Notes: generated by a model not told the origin, from the letters alone. A DNA stretch of 64,000 bases from Cribrihabitans marinus (GCF_900109035.1 NZ_FNYD01000010.1:101002-165001); one strand, 5' to 3'. Shown: positions 26,277 to 34,736, counted from the stretch's first letter. Numbers and translations are program-made.

Positions 26277-26713
26277 CCGACGTCGTGCGTCTGGAACGAG
26301 TTCTGCCTGCCTCGGCACAGCGGGTGTTCGAAATGATCAGCCAGCCGCAAAACATGGTGCGATGGTGGGGGCATGACGGGATGATCGTGCCCGAGCATAA
26401 CCTGGATTTCTCCAGACCCGGTCCCTGGTATTCGATCATGAAATCTCCGGATGGCACGCTGAGACAAGTGTCCGGCGAGGTCACGGAAGTCGATCCCCCG
26501 CGGCTCATCGCGTTTACCTGGGCCTGGCACGAAGGCGGCCCCGGGGGTCCGCGTGGTGCGGAAACGCATGTGACAATCGAGATCGACGAGGTCGATGACG
26601 ACAGGGCCAGGATGGTGCTGTGCCACTATGACCTCGGCACCGACACGGCCCGTGCGGGTCACACCAAGGGCTGGCTGTCGATTTTCGAGAAACTTCAAAA
26701 GGGGCTGGCCTGA
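26273..26713 (+). CDS. SRPBCC/AHSA1-family protein
   Basis: A 146-residue START-like ligand-binding fold. The opening VVRLERVLPASAQRVFEMIS, PQNMVRWWGHDGM, GEVTEVDPPRLIAFTWAWHE, then VLCHYDLGTD and HTKGWLSIFEKLQKGL are the usual order in the AHSA1 family. GTG start at 26273 overlaps the ArsR stop. These proteins bind small hydrophobic ligands; the ligand and any enzymatic role are unknown. A YCII-type gene follows, a combination often seen with this pair. Confidence 0.85.
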   Translation: MTDVVRLERVLPASAQRVFEMISQPQNMVRWWGHDGMIVPEHNLDFSRPGPWYSIMKSPDGTLRQVSGEVTEVDPPRLIAFTWAWHEGGPGGPRGAETHVTIEIDEVDDDRARMVLCHYDLGTDTARAGHTKGWLSIFEKLQKGLA

Positions 26714-26740
26714 CGCGGCCCGCAAACAGGAGGAGGAACT

Positions 26741-27055
26741 ATGCCCAATTATGTATTCGCCTATCATGGCGGCGGAATGCCCGAGACACCCGAGGAGGGG
26801 CAGAAAGTGATGGCTGCCTGGCAGGCCTGGTACGGCGAGATGGGCGAGGCGCTCGTCGATGGCGGTGCGCCTGTCGGCATCTCGAAGACGGTCACCACAT
26901 CTGGCATCGACGACAACGGCGGCTCGAATCCGCTTTCGGGATACACCGTCGTCAAGGCGGACACGATGGAGGCTGCGTGCGAGATGGCCAAGGGTTGCCC
27001 GATCCTCGACGGCGGCAAAGGCACGGTCGAAGTGGCACAAGTCCACGAGATGTAA
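26741..27055 (+). CDS. YCII-related domain protein (DGPF type)
   Basis: A 104-residue small ferredoxin-like protein. NYVFAYHGGGMPETPEEGQK, WQAWYGEMGEALVDGGAP, LSGYTVVKADTMEAACEMAK and GCPILDGGKGTVEVAQVHEM follow the YCII/DGPF layout. A strong AGGAGGA site precedes ATG 26741. It is 27 bp after the SRPBCC gene and very probably in the same operon. Function unknown; members are associated with ECF-sigma or ArsR systems. Confidence 0.85.
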   Translation: MPNYVFAYHGGGMPETPEEGQKVMAAWQAWYGEMGEALVDGGAPVGISKTVTTSGIDDNGGSNPLSGYTVVKADTMEAACEMAKGCPILDGGKGTVEVAQVHEM

Positions 27056-27149
27056 GGCATTTGAAAAGCACTGGGCCAGCGCTCCCGCGCTGGCCTCATC
27101 ATTGCCGCCGCAGCAGAGTTGGACGGCGCCTCATGAGCCTGCTCGTTCG

Positions 27150-27378
27150 CTAAGTCGCCCCGGTGTTCCGCTGTTTCGACATATTCGAGCGGATCGAGGA
27201 TTTCGGGTTCTTCGACGGTCTCACAAGGGTTTCGGGCTGGCGCGCGGCGCTGGCGGCCCGCATGTCCGAACGCAATGCCGTCTCTCCCGACTATGGCGAT
27301 CGTCCGGCCGAGTTTCTGCGCCGTCGCACTGGCGCATCGGATGGAGCCAACCTTCGTGAAGGAAAAGCATTCGGCTAG
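27150..27378 (+). pseudogene. Glutathione S-transferase C-terminal remnant
   Basis: The frame reads VAPVFRCFDIFERIEDFGFF, then LTRVSGWRAALAARMSERNA, then SPDYGDRPAEFLRRR, which matches the C-terminal helical domain of glutathione S-transferases (FRYFD...WR.AL..R.SV..AV...Y). A stop codon lies in frame at 27152-27154 and the thioredoxin-like N-terminal half is absent. The remnant is therefore about 70 residues of a former gene of about 200-230. The intact neighbours on both sides read in the same direction. Confidence 0.6.
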
Positions 27379-27438
27379 ACACGGGATGCCCCTGCCATGT
27401 GCTACGATGTCGAACACTCTCACGAAGAAAGCAGGGGC

Positions 27439-27924
27439 ATGACGCGGAACGACCCGCCGCAGATAGGTTTCGCGCGCCTGCCGGACATTCCGCCGGACAT
27501 GCTGATCGCGCATATGTCCGACCCTCGCGTGGCCGAGCACTTGCCGCTGCTGAAGGACACCTGGAACCGCGACATTGCCGCCAGATTCGTCGCCGCCAAG
27601 GAAGAATGCTGGCGCCGCGACGGATTGGGGCATTGGGCAATCCTTGCCGACGGGCACTATGTGGGCTGGGGCGGGTTCCAGAAGGAAGGGGGCGAATGGG
27701 ACTTCGGCCTCGTCCTGAAGCCGAGCGCGTTTGGGCTCGGCATGCGGATCGCCCGCAAGGCCATTGCCTTCGCCAAGTCCGATGCGCGCATTCCCTTCGT
27801 CACCTTTCTCTTGCCGCTCTCACGCCGGAGCCTCGCGGCGCTGGAACGGATGGGGGCGAGGTTTGTCGGTGAGTTCAAGTACGACGGCGAGACGTTCCTC
27901 AAGTACCGGCTGGAGACCAGGTGA
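27439..27924 (+). CDS. GNAT-family N-acetyltransferase
   Basis: A 161-residue acetyltransferase-like protein. It has a RimJ/RimL-style layout: MSDPRVAEHLPLLKDTWNRD, HWAILADGHYVGWGGFQKEG, DFGLVLKPSAFGLGMRIARK (acetyl-CoA loop region) and LLPLSRRSLAALERMGARFV. ATG 27439 follows AGGGG; an ATG at 27397 is in frame but less well placed. The acceptor is unknown. Confidence 0.78.
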   Translation: MTRNDPPQIGFARLPDIPPDMLIAHMSDPRVAEHLPLLKDTWNRDIAARFVAAKEECWRRDGLGHWAILADGHYVGWGGFQKEGGEWDFGLVLKPSAFGLGMRIARKAIAFAKSDARIPFVTFLLPLSRRSLAALERMGARFVGEFKYDGETFLKYRLETR

Positions 27925-28522
27925 CACCTTGCTCGACGCGAAGCCGGCTGCAGAAGACGCACACCCGACTGCGGAGACCACCAACGGTTTCGGGCTCGGG
28001 GATCGCCGGCCACGATAGTTGCAGCGGCCTCCGAGGGTGCGGCGTTGCCGTTCCCGTCTCGAAGCGGGCGCTTGCATCGTGACCGTGGCCGGGCCAGGTC
28101 GATGGACGCGCTTTGCCAGGCGACCCCAACCGCGGGAAGAGATCGGAAATCCACCGAATTGCGGCAGCACGATCACAGCGCAAATGCTTGATCTGCCGCG
28201 GTACGCAGAGTTGCAAGTGATGTTGCAAAGCGCGCCGGGGACTGGACTGGGGGCGACTGATGGGGCGGACATCACGCATTTGAACTGGAATTGGGCCTTC
28301 AGCCGAAGCACGTCATCAAGGTCGGAAGCGGCCCTCGCTGTGCCAATGTCAGAACCTGGTGTCCGACATCCTTGACCCTCGGCATGACAGGCGGCTCTTG
28401 ATAAGCCTGCGCTTATTTCACGATCCATAAGCAGACCTCCAATGGGGTCGGCATGGCTGTGCGGCCAAGTTCGTGTGGACGGCGACCATTCCGGTGCCGA
28501 ACCACAGCCGAAGGAGACACTC
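27925..28522. other. Long intergenic region, no gene recognised
   Basis: About 600 bp between the GNAT gene and the PepSY gene. An open frame crosses it on the minus strand (27820-28524), but its residues are Arg/Ser/Pro-rich and show no family. I see no repeats or RNA-like structure here. Confidence 0.5.
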
Positions 28523-28981
28523 ATGAAACGTCATTTGATCATTCCCGCAACGCTCTCGACCCTGCTGGCAGGGGCGGCTTTCGCGGTCGAGCCCATGCCT
28601 GGGGCCAATCTGGGGACCAGCATCGAAGATATCTCGGCGGCCCTGTCCGAAGATGGCTACGAGTTGACGAAGTACGAACGTGAAGGCAACCGTATCGAGG
28701 TCTATGCCGTCAAAGGCGACGCCCGCTACGAGCTTTACGTGGATCCGACCTCGGGGGAGGTGACCCGGTTGGAAACGAAGGCCCGGCGCGGGCCGTCCCC
28801 GCTGCCCGGGTTCAGCGACGACCAGATCCGCGCGTCGCTGCAGGCCCTCGGCTATGAGGTGACCGGGTTCGAGCGCGAGCGTGGCAAAATCGAGGTCTAT
28901 GCCACGAAGGACGGGCGCCGCTGGGAACTGAAGATCGATCCGCGGACCGGCGGCATCCTCAAAAGCGAAGCCGAGGACTGA
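28523..28981 (+). CDS. Secreted tandem PepSY-domain protein
   Basis: A 152-residue exported protein with signal peptide MKRHLIIPATLSTLLAGAAF and two PepSY-like repeats: ISAALSEDGYELTKYEREGN with EVYAVKGDARYELYVDPTSG, and IRASLQALGYEVTGFERERG with EVYATKDGRRWELKIDPRTG. ATG 28523 follows AAGGAG. It is translationally linked (TGATG) to a cytochrome b561 gene and then a membrane-bound LuxR-type regulator. PepSY domains often act as periplasmic modulators in redox or metal systems; here it likely works with the cytochrome. Confidence 0.85.
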   Translation: MKRHLIIPATLSTLLAGAAFAVEPMPGANLGTSIEDISAALSEDGYELTKYEREGNRIEVYAVKGDARYELYVDPTSGEVTRLETKARRGPSPLPGFSDDQIRASLQALGYEVTGFERERGKIEVYATKDGRRWELKIDPRTGGILKSEAED

Positions 28982-29565
28982 TGATGGCCGAGCAAGGTCA
29001 TCGGCAGGGCGAGCGGGCCTGGGACCCGCTCGTGCGCCTGACCCACTGGACGATCGCGCTTGCGATCGTCCTCAATGGGTTCCTGGTCGACGGTGATGCG
29101 TTGACCCATATCTGGATTGGCTACACGGCGGCTGGCCTGCTGGCGCTGAGACTTCTTTGGGGTCTGATCGGCCCGGAAAATGCACGTTTCTCGTCGTTCC
29201 CGATCAGCCTGTCGGCCGCGTCGCGCCACATCGCCGGTCTGACGCGGGGCGAACACAAGGAACATCGTTCCCACAATCCGTTGGGGGCGCTGATGGTCTA
29301 CGCACTTTGGGCCATGCTGCTGCTTGTCTCCGTCACCGGCGTGATGCTGGAAAGCGAGCCCTTTCCCGAGCATGAGGGCGAGTACAGCCAGCACGACGAA
29401 GACGACGATGAGGACCAAGGCGCGGAGATCATCGAAGAACTGCACGAGGTTTCCGCCAACCTCCTTCTCCTGCTTGCCGCCCTGCATGTGGGTGGCGTCG
29501 TGCTCGAGTCCCGCCTGTCCGGTCGCAATCTGGTTCGCCCGATGATATTCGGAGACAAATCCTGA
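28981..29565 (+). CDS. Cytochrome b561-family membrane protein
   Basis: A 194-residue integral membrane di-haem cytochrome b of the prokaryotic b561 type. The first helix region reads WDPLVRLTHWTIALAIVLNG with its haem His, and IAGLTRGEHKEHRSHNPLGA is the family loop. A very acidic periplasmic or cytoplasmic loop (EGEYSQHDEDDDEDQGAE) precedes the last helix (LLLLLAALHVGGVVLESRL). ATG 28981 shares a base with the PepSY stop. It probably passes electrons between the quinone pool and a periplasmic partner, perhaps the PepSY protein. Confidence 0.87.
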   Translation: MMAEQGHRQGERAWDPLVRLTHWTIALAIVLNGFLVDGDALTHIWIGYTAAGLLALRLLWGLIGPENARFSSFPISLSAASRHIAGLTRGEHKEHRSHNPLGALMVYALWAMLLLVSVTGVMLESEPFPEHEGEYSQHDEDDDEDQGAEIIEELHEVSANLLLLLAALHVGGVVLESRLSGRNLVRPMIFGDKS

Positions 29566-29576
29566 AAGGCGCGCCC

Positions 29577-30110
29577 TTGAACGACACGGCCACAACGCGA
29601 CGGATCAAGACAGACAAGCGCAGGGCGAGTGCGCTTGCCGTGGTTCTGGTCGTACAGGCGCTGGCGTCCGTCTTCTTCATAGCGGATGTGGGACGGGACC
29701 TGCGGTGGGGTGGCCTCAACCCGCATTCCGTGCTCGAAGCCGTCGTGGCCCTGGCGCTGGTCCTCGGGACCACCTTTGGCGCATTGCAGATGCGCCAGAT
29801 CCTCAATCGTATCAAGCAGGCGGAGACGGCCATGTCGATCGCCTCCGGCGCGCTGTTCGATCTGATCGAGGCCCGCTTCCAGGAATGGGAACTGACCCCG
29901 GCCGAAGCCGAGGTTGCCCTGTTCACACTGAAGGGCCTTGATATCGCTGACATCGCGCAGGCGCGGGGGGCTGCTCAAGGAACTGTGCGGGCGCAAATGA
30001 CCAAGGTCTATGCCAAGGCCAATGTCTCGGGTCGCGGGCAACTGACGTCGCTGTTCATCGAAGACTTGTTGGCGACTTCCGATGGTGGTGGCTCGCGGGA
30101 GGTGCCTTAG
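29577..30110 (+). CDS. Membrane-anchored LuxR-type HTH regulator
   Basis: A 177-residue protein with two N-terminal hydrophobic helices (about residues 20-37 and 51-69), a short amphipathic linker, and a C-terminal four-helix HTH: WELTPAEAEVALFTLKGLDI, ADIAQARGAAQGTVRAQMTK, VYAKANVSGRGQLTSLFIED. The start is TTG 29577, with AAGG 7 nt upstream; no in-frame ATG or GTG fits better. Twelve bases after the cytochrome gene, it is the third gene of the unit. A one-component membrane sensor of redox state via the cytochrome/PepSY pair is a reasonable inference. Confidence 0.82.
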   Translation: MNDTATTRRIKTDKRRASALAVVLVVQALASVFFIADVGRDLRWGGLNPHSVLEAVVALALVLGTTFGALQMRQILNRIKQAETAMSIASGALFDLIEARFQEWELTPAEAEVALFTLKGLDIADIAQARGAAQGTVRAQMTKVYAKANVSGRGQLTSLFIEDLLATSDGGGSREVP

Positions 30111-30323
30111 GAGCACGTGATTGAGGTGCCTCCAGTTTCCCGGACACCCGCCTGGTTCGGTTTGAGCTGCCCGATTTCGAAAGGGGGGCGGGCCGTTTCG
30201 GTTTTCGATGAGGCGGGCATCGAGACGTTGGAGGCCAAACCCAAAGACAACGGAGCCGTTCGCCACAATCCATGCGCTTGATTTGCGACCGCCCGCGGGG
30301 AAGAGGTGCGCTGCGGTCGCCTG

Positions 30324-32069
30324 TCACGCCGCTTTCGGGTCCGTGGCAGCGCCCAGATCGCACATGGCGTCGTGCGTGCTGAGGAAGACCCGTCCGGCGC
30401 CGAGGCTCTTGGTAAAGCCGACACGCTTCAGCCGGTCCATCACGGGGCCTTTGACCTCGGCCAGATGCAGCGTGACACCCGCATCGGCCAATCGTTCGGC
30501 CAGGGTTTCCAGCGTATCAAGCGCGCTTGCGTCGATGAAGTTCACCGCACTCATGATGAGAACCAGGTGGTCGATTTCAGGCCGGTCGGCCACGCGGCCC
30601 AGGAGTTGGTCTTCAAGAAAAGCGGTGTTCGCAAAGTACAGGCTTTCGTCGACGCGCACCATCAGCACCGCCGGATCGGTCTGAACATCATGGCGCAGGA
30701 TGTTGCGGAAATGCTCGGTCTCGCCGACGCGGCCGACCTCGGCCATATGAGGCCGGCTGGTGCGCCAGAGGTAAAGGGCGATGGAAAGAGCGGCCCCGAC
30801 AAGGATGCCGATTTCCACACCAAGCGTCAGCACCGCAAGGAATGTCGCGATCAGCGAGGCGGCGTCTGCCTTGTTGTACCCCCACGCCGCGCGCAGGGTC
30901 TGAAGGTCAATCAGGTTTGCCACCGCCACGACGATGATCGCCGCAAGTGTCGCCTTGGGAAGGAAATACAGAAGTGGCGTGAACAGAACGACCGTGACCG
31001 CGATCAGGACGGCGGTGATGATCGACGCCATGGGCGTGACCGCACCTGCCGTGAAGTTCACCAGCGACCGGCTGAAACCGCCCGTGACCGGATAGCCACC
31101 CGTCACGGACGCACCGATATTGGCTGCACCAAGCGCGATCAATTCCTGGTTTGCGTCGATCTTCTGGCGGCGTTTGCTGGCCAGCGATTTGGCCACCGAC
31201 ACGCTTTCGAGAAAGCCCACGACCGCGATCAGCGCTGCGGCAGGCAGGAGTTGCTCGATCAAACCCATGTCGAGGTTGGGCAACGTCAACGGCGGCAGCC
31301 CTGCCGGAATGTCGGCCACGATCGCCACGCCCGCCGTCCGGTCGAGCGCGAACAGCCAGACCACAAGTGTCGTTGCAAGGACCGCGACAAGCGGTCCGGC
31401 CTTGGCGAGGGAGTCCGATGATGCGGCGCCGAAGCCCATGGCCCCAAGCAGGGCCGAGATGCGCGATTTGAACAGCAGCAGGATCGCCAGCGAGGCTGCC
31501 GCGATCGCAATGGTCGCGGGGTTGATCTGACCGATATGGGTCACGGCATGGGCAATGGTCTCGGTGATCAGGTGACTGCGAGGGATGTCGATGCCCAGAA
31601 GGTGCTTGAGCTGGGAAAACCCGATGACCAGGGCGGCCGCACTCGAAAAGCCCGAGATCACGGGGTGGCTGAGAAAATTCACCAGAAAGCCGAGCCGCGC
31701 GAGGCCCATCCCGAGAAGGATCGCGCCGCTCAGAAACGCCAACATGACCGCTCCGGCCAGATAGCCGGCGCTTCCGGCTTCGGCGAGTTCCCCAAGCGTC
31801 GTGGCGACCATCAGCGACACGATCGCCACCGGCCCGACCGCAAGTGCGCGGCTGGATCCGAGCAACCCGTAGAACACCAGCGGAACGATGCTGGCGTAAA
31901 GACCCACCTCGGGCGGCAGACCCGCCAGCAGCGCATAAGCCATGCCCTGGGGCACAAGCATGATCGCCACGATCAGCCCGGCCATGCCGTCGCCGGCCAG
32001 CATCGCCCGGCTGTAGCCGGGCAACCAATCGAGAATGGGAAGCACCCTCCCGAGATTCTGGGCGGTCAT
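30324..32069 (-). CDS. SulP-family anion transporter with STAS domain
   Basis: A 581-residue inner-membrane transporter. LVPQGMAYALLAGLPPEVGL is the SulP N-terminal signature. About 12 hydrophobic helices follow, and a cytoplasmic STAS domain covers roughly residues 440-560 (VRVDESLYFANTAFLEDQLL, LVLIMSAVNFIDASALDTLE). Start ATG 32069 has GGAGAGG upstream and is 11 bp after the rhodanese stop. In the operon BigR/SqrR-rhodanese-SulP it most likely moves sulfate or sulfite, products of sulfide oxidation; bicarbonate transport, known in other SulP branches, cannot be excluded. Confidence 0.9.
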   Translation of the reverse strand: MTAQNLGRVLPILDWLPGYSRAMLAGDGMAGLIVAIMLVPQGMAYALLAGLPPEVGLYASIVPLVFYGLLGSSRALAVGPVAIVSLMVATTLGELAEAGSAGYLAGAVMLAFLSGAILLGMGLARLGFLVNFLSHPVISGFSSAAALVIGFSQLKHLLGIDIPRSHLITETIAHAVTHIGQINPATIAIAAASLAILLLFKSRISALLGAMGFGAASSDSLAKAGPLVAVLATTLVVWLFALDRTAGVAIVADIPAGLPPLTLPNLDMGLIEQLLPAAALIAVVGFLESVSVAKSLASKRRQKIDANQELIALGAANIGASVTGGYPVTGGFSRSLVNFTAGAVTPMASIITAVLIAVTVVLFTPLLYFLPKATLAAIIVVAVANLIDLQTLRAAWGYNKADAASLIATFLAVLTLGVEIGILVGAALSIALYLWRTSRPHMAEVGRVGETEHFRNILRHDVQTDPAVLMVRVDESLYFANTAFLEDQLLGRVADRPEIDHLVLIMSAVNFIDASALDTLETLAERLADAGVTLHLAEVKGPVMDRLKRVGFTKSLGAGRVFLSTHDAMCDLGAATDPKAA

Positions 32070-32080
32070 CGGACCTCTCC

Positions 32081-32638
32081 TTAGATCGTAGCGGGGTCAG
32101 CCACCGCTTGTTGGCCGGTCATGACCCGGTTCCAGGGCATGTGTTTGAGCATGCTCGCCATTGCGCAGGTGCCGGTGAGGCCGGCCTGTGTCAGGCCCGC
32201 GCCGACAAGGGCGCTGAGGGCGGCGAACCACGGGTTGACCAGAACGGCGAGCACGATCCCCAGAAGCACAAGGCTTCCGGCCGTGATCTGAACCTGCCGC
32301 ATGATGCTGATCGGGGCCTTGGCAGTCTCGTTCACCTTGTAGCCGGCCTCTCTCCAGCCCTGGATGCCGCCTTTCAGCTGATAGGTCTCGCGGAAACCGG
32401 TGCGCAGGATTTGCGGCGCGGCCGCCTCGGTCCGACCGCCCGAACGACAGTGGAACACGGCGATCTTGTCGTGATCGCGCGGAAAGTCGTCCGCGTTGAA
32501 GCCCGAAAGCGGCACAAGATGCGCCTCAGGAATATGCTCCTTGATCCATTCGTCAGGCTCGCGCACGTCGATCAGAACGGCCTCGCCGGAGGCCAGAAGG
32601 TCATGCGTCTTCTGGGGGTCGATTGTCTTGAGTGTCAT
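32081..32638 (-). CDS. Rhodanese with C-terminal DUF2892-type membrane domain (YgaP-like)
   Basis: A 185-residue protein. The rhodanese domain covers residues 1-105, with VLIDVREPDEWIKEHIPEAH and the active-site loop HCRSGGRT, in which Cys64 accepts the sulfane sulfur. Residues about 112-180 form a hydrophobic DUF2892 hairpin (ITAGSLVLLGIVLAVLVNPW, AGLTGTCAMASMLKHMPWNR). This is the YgaP architecture. ATG 32638 is in the end of the regulator gene, overlapping it by 38 bp. It processes persulfide sulfur in concert with the divergent Blh-type dioxygenase. Confidence 0.9.
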   Translation of the reverse strand: MTLKTIDPQKTHDLLASGEAVLIDVREPDEWIKEHIPEAHLVPLSGFNADDFPRDHDKIAVFHCRSGGRTEAAAPQILRTGFRETYQLKGGIQGWREAGYKVNETAKAPISIMRQVQITAGSLVLLGIVLAVLVNPWFAALSALVGAGLTQAGLTGTCAMASMLKHMPWNRVMTGQQAVADPATI

Positions 32639-32957
32639 GTTCGGTCTCCTGTCCATCCACGGCGCCGCCGCAGTATTTTGCGTAGAGAAACTCCAAAACC
32701 TCAGCGACGTTGGGATCGACGATGCGGTAGAACATCGTCTGCCGCTCGCGCCTTGCCTTGACGATCCGTTCCCGCCTGAGAACGGCGAGTTGCTGCGAGA
32801 CAGCCGTTTCACGCGCGTCGATCGCCTCGGCCAGCTGCCCGACCGATTTCTCGCTCTCGGTCAGAAGGCAAAGGATCATCAGCCGGCTTCTGTTCGACAG
32901 CAGGCTCATGAGGTCGCAGACATCGTCTGCCGTGGAAGTCATTTCTTTCATATTCAT
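32601..32957 (-). CDS. Persulfide-sensing ArsR-family repressor (BigR/SqrR type)
   Basis: A 118-residue regulator. HTH: SNRSRLMILCLLTESEKSVG then QLAEAIDARETAVSQQLAVL. Cys14 (DDVCDLM), Cys30 (LMILCLL) and Cys96 (AKYCGG) correspond to the conserved cysteines of SqrR/BigR. The Cys30-Cys96 spacing of 66 equals that of the Cys pair that forms the tetrasulfide switch in SqrR. It is first in the operon with rhodanese and SulP and divergent from the Blh-like gene, the same arrangement as in known BigR loci. A 150-bp gap separates the two starts; I could not fix the operator by eye. Confidence 0.9.
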   Translation of the reverse strand: MNMKEMTSTADDVCDLMSLLSNRSRLMILCLLTESEKSVGQLAEAIDARETAVSQQLAVLRRERIVKARRERQTMFYRIVDPNVAEVLEFLYAKYCGGAVDGQETEHDTQDNRPPEDA

Positions 32958-33108
32958 ACTTGCGCAGATAAGAAGGTAATCCTACTTGGTCAAGAGGAGA
33001 CGAGCGGCCGCGACCCCGAAGCCCGACCAATTCGGGCGATTGCGCAAAATCAATCTGGGAACGCGGCACTCGCTTGAACGACGCAAACCGGCAACAAGGA
33101 GATTGCCC

Positions 33109-33972
33109 ATGAAACCGGAAGTCACAGCCTTCTTCGACGAGGCCACTTTCACGGTGTCCTACGTTGTCAAAGACCCTGACAGCGACAGCTGCGCGGTCAT
33201 TGACTCGGTTCTGGACTACGATCCGAAATCGGGCCGCACCGACACCACATCGGCTGATGAGATCATCGCCCATGTCAAAGACAACGGGCTCAAGGTCGAA
33301 TGGCTGCTGGAAACCCATGCCCATGCCGACCACCTGAGCGCGGCGCCCTACATTCAAAAGGAATTGGGCGGCACGACCGCCATCGGTGCCCATATCACCG
33401 AGGTGCAGGATGTCTTTGCCAGGCTCTTCAACGTGGAAAAGGGGTTTCAGACCGATGGGCGCCAGTTCGAACACCTGTTTCAGGACGGCGAAGAGTTCAG
33501 GATCGGCGGGGTCACGCTGCGTGCGATGCACACGCCCGGCCATACCCCGGCCTGCCTGACCTATGTTGCCGAAGGCGCCGCCTTTGTCGGCGACACGCTC
33601 TTCATGCCGGACTTCGGCACCGCACGGGCCGATTTTCCGGGCGGCGATGCCCGCACATTGTATCGGTCCATCCAGAAGGTCCTCGCCCTGCCGGACGAGA
33701 CGACCCTTTACATGTGTCACGATTACAAGGCGCCGGGCCGCGACGAATACGCATGGGAAACCACGGTTGCCGAGGAAAAGGCGCATAACGTCCATGTGGG
33801 CGCAGGCAAGACCGAGGATGAGTTCGTCGCAATGCGCGAAGCCCGCGATGCCAAACTCGACATGCCGACGCTGATCCTGCCATCGGTGCAGGTGAACATC
33901 CGCGCCGGCAAGCTGCCACCCGAAGAAGACAACGGCGTGACTTACCTGAAAATCCCGATCAACCAGCTTTGA
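33109..33972 (+). CDS. blh: Persulfide dioxygenase-like metallo-beta-lactamase-fold protein (Blh/ETHE1)
   Basis: A 287-residue metallo-hydrolase-fold enzyme. LLETHAHADHLSAA supplies His70, His72 and Asp74-His75, MHTPGHTPACLTYV the next metal His, and FVGDTLFMPDFGTARADFPG the Asp and the family's extended loop. LYMCHDYKAPGRDEYAWETT near the C-terminus is typical of the Blh/ETHE1 group. Start ATG 33109 has AAGGAG upstream. Oxidises glutathione persulfide to sulfite; divergent from its presumed repressor. Confidence 0.9.
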   Translation: MKPEVTAFFDEATFTVSYVVKDPDSDSCAVIDSVLDYDPKSGRTDTTSADEIIAHVKDNGLKVEWLLETHAHADHLSAAPYIQKELGGTTAIGAHITEVQDVFARLFNVEKGFQTDGRQFEHLFQDGEEFRIGGVTLRAMHTPGHTPACLTYVAEGAAFVGDTLFMPDFGTARADFPGGDARTLYRSIQKVLALPDETTLYMCHDYKAPGRDEYAWETTVAEEKAHNVHVGAGKTEDEFVAMREARDAKLDMPTLILPSVQVNIRAGKLPPEEDNGVTYLKIPINQL

Positions 33973-34022
33973 CCATGTTCAGGGGGTCGCCCATGCGGCG
34001 CCCCCGGTTCCAGGAGACTGAG

Positions 34023-34493
34023 ATGACCCTCTCGACGAAGCCGGCAATCGATGCACTTCCCTTCACGTGTCCATCGCAACAGGCCGAGGCGCTTGTGCTC
34101 AACTGTATGGATCACCGTCTGATCGGTGCTGTGGCTGACTACCTCGATGGGCGCGGTCTGACGGGCAAATACGACCAGATCGTGCTCGCCGGTGGTGCCG
34201 TTGGCGTCATGGCGGATGAAACCGCCCCTTGGGCCGAAACCTTCTGGGCCCATGTCGGACTTGCGCGCGAACTGCACGGGATTTCACGGATCATCGTGAT
34301 CGACCACCGCGACTGCGGCGCCTGCAAGGCGTTTGTCGGCAGCGATTGCGCCGAAGACCCGGACCACGAGATTGCAGTTCACACGCAAAGGATGGAAGCG
34401 CTCGCCGACGAAATCCGGACCCGCGAGCCGGGCCTCAAGGTCGAGCTGCTCTTCATGGATCTCGATGGGAGGGTGGAAACGCTCGATCAGTGA
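34023..34493 (+). CDS. Beta-carbonic-anhydrase-like zinc protein
   Basis: A 156-residue protein with the beta-CA metal pattern: Cys28-Met-Asp30-His-Arg32 (LVLNCMDHR) in place of the usual CxDSR, and His95-x-x-Cys98 (IDHRDCGACK). The length is short for a beta-CA (about 200-220), and the middle differs from classical enzymes, so activity is uncertain. ATG 34023 follows CAGGAGA, 50 bp after the blh stop, suggesting one operon. Whether it hydrates CO2 or has another hydrolytic role (this clade also includes CS2/COS hydrolases) is open; a COS/CS2-type sulfur role would suit its neighbours. Confidence 0.75.
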   Translation: MTLSTKPAIDALPFTCPSQQAEALVLNCMDHRLIGAVADYLDGRGLTGKYDQIVLAGGAVGVMADETAPWAETFWAHVGLARELHGISRIIVIDHRDCGACKAFVGSDCAEDPDHEIAVHTQRMEALADEIRTREPGLKVELLFMDLDGRVETLDQ

Positions 34494-34624
34494 TCCAGAA
34501 GAGTTCAGTCGATCGGCCGGAAAGAAGCCGCCCACACGGAAAGTGATCGAGGTGGACCAATGCGGCGTACGCGCAGATTGCGACCGCCGCGTTCGCCAAA
34601 TGCGGCTCCTTGACTCGGATCAGT

Positions 34625-34640
34625 CGCACGCCAACGTGCG
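34625..34640 (+). terminator. Small hairpin downstream of the blh operon
   Basis: CGCACG-CCAA-CGTGCG forms a 6-bp stem 130 bp after the last stop codon. No T-run follows, so its role as terminator is weakly supported. Confidence 0.3.
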
Positions 34641-34736
34641 GGGCTTGTGAAAGGGGGAGTGTCGGCGCAATGGCTGCCGACCCGAGACCCGACTTCCCTC
34701 CTGACCTCGGAAGGGTCCGTCGGTGTTTTCCTGGCC

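Noticed and set aside
24033..26318. A 761-codon open frame on the minus strand across the peptide-binding gene and ArsR gene.
   Set aside because: It is an antisense shadow in GC-rich DNA: residues are rich in Arg, Gly and His with no family resemblance, while the plus strand encodes clear proteins with ribosome-binding sites.
32958..33108. A BigR/SqrR operator in the blh divergent region.
   Set aside because: The gap is AT-richer at one end and must contain the site, but I found no convincing inverted repeat by eye and did not want to force one.
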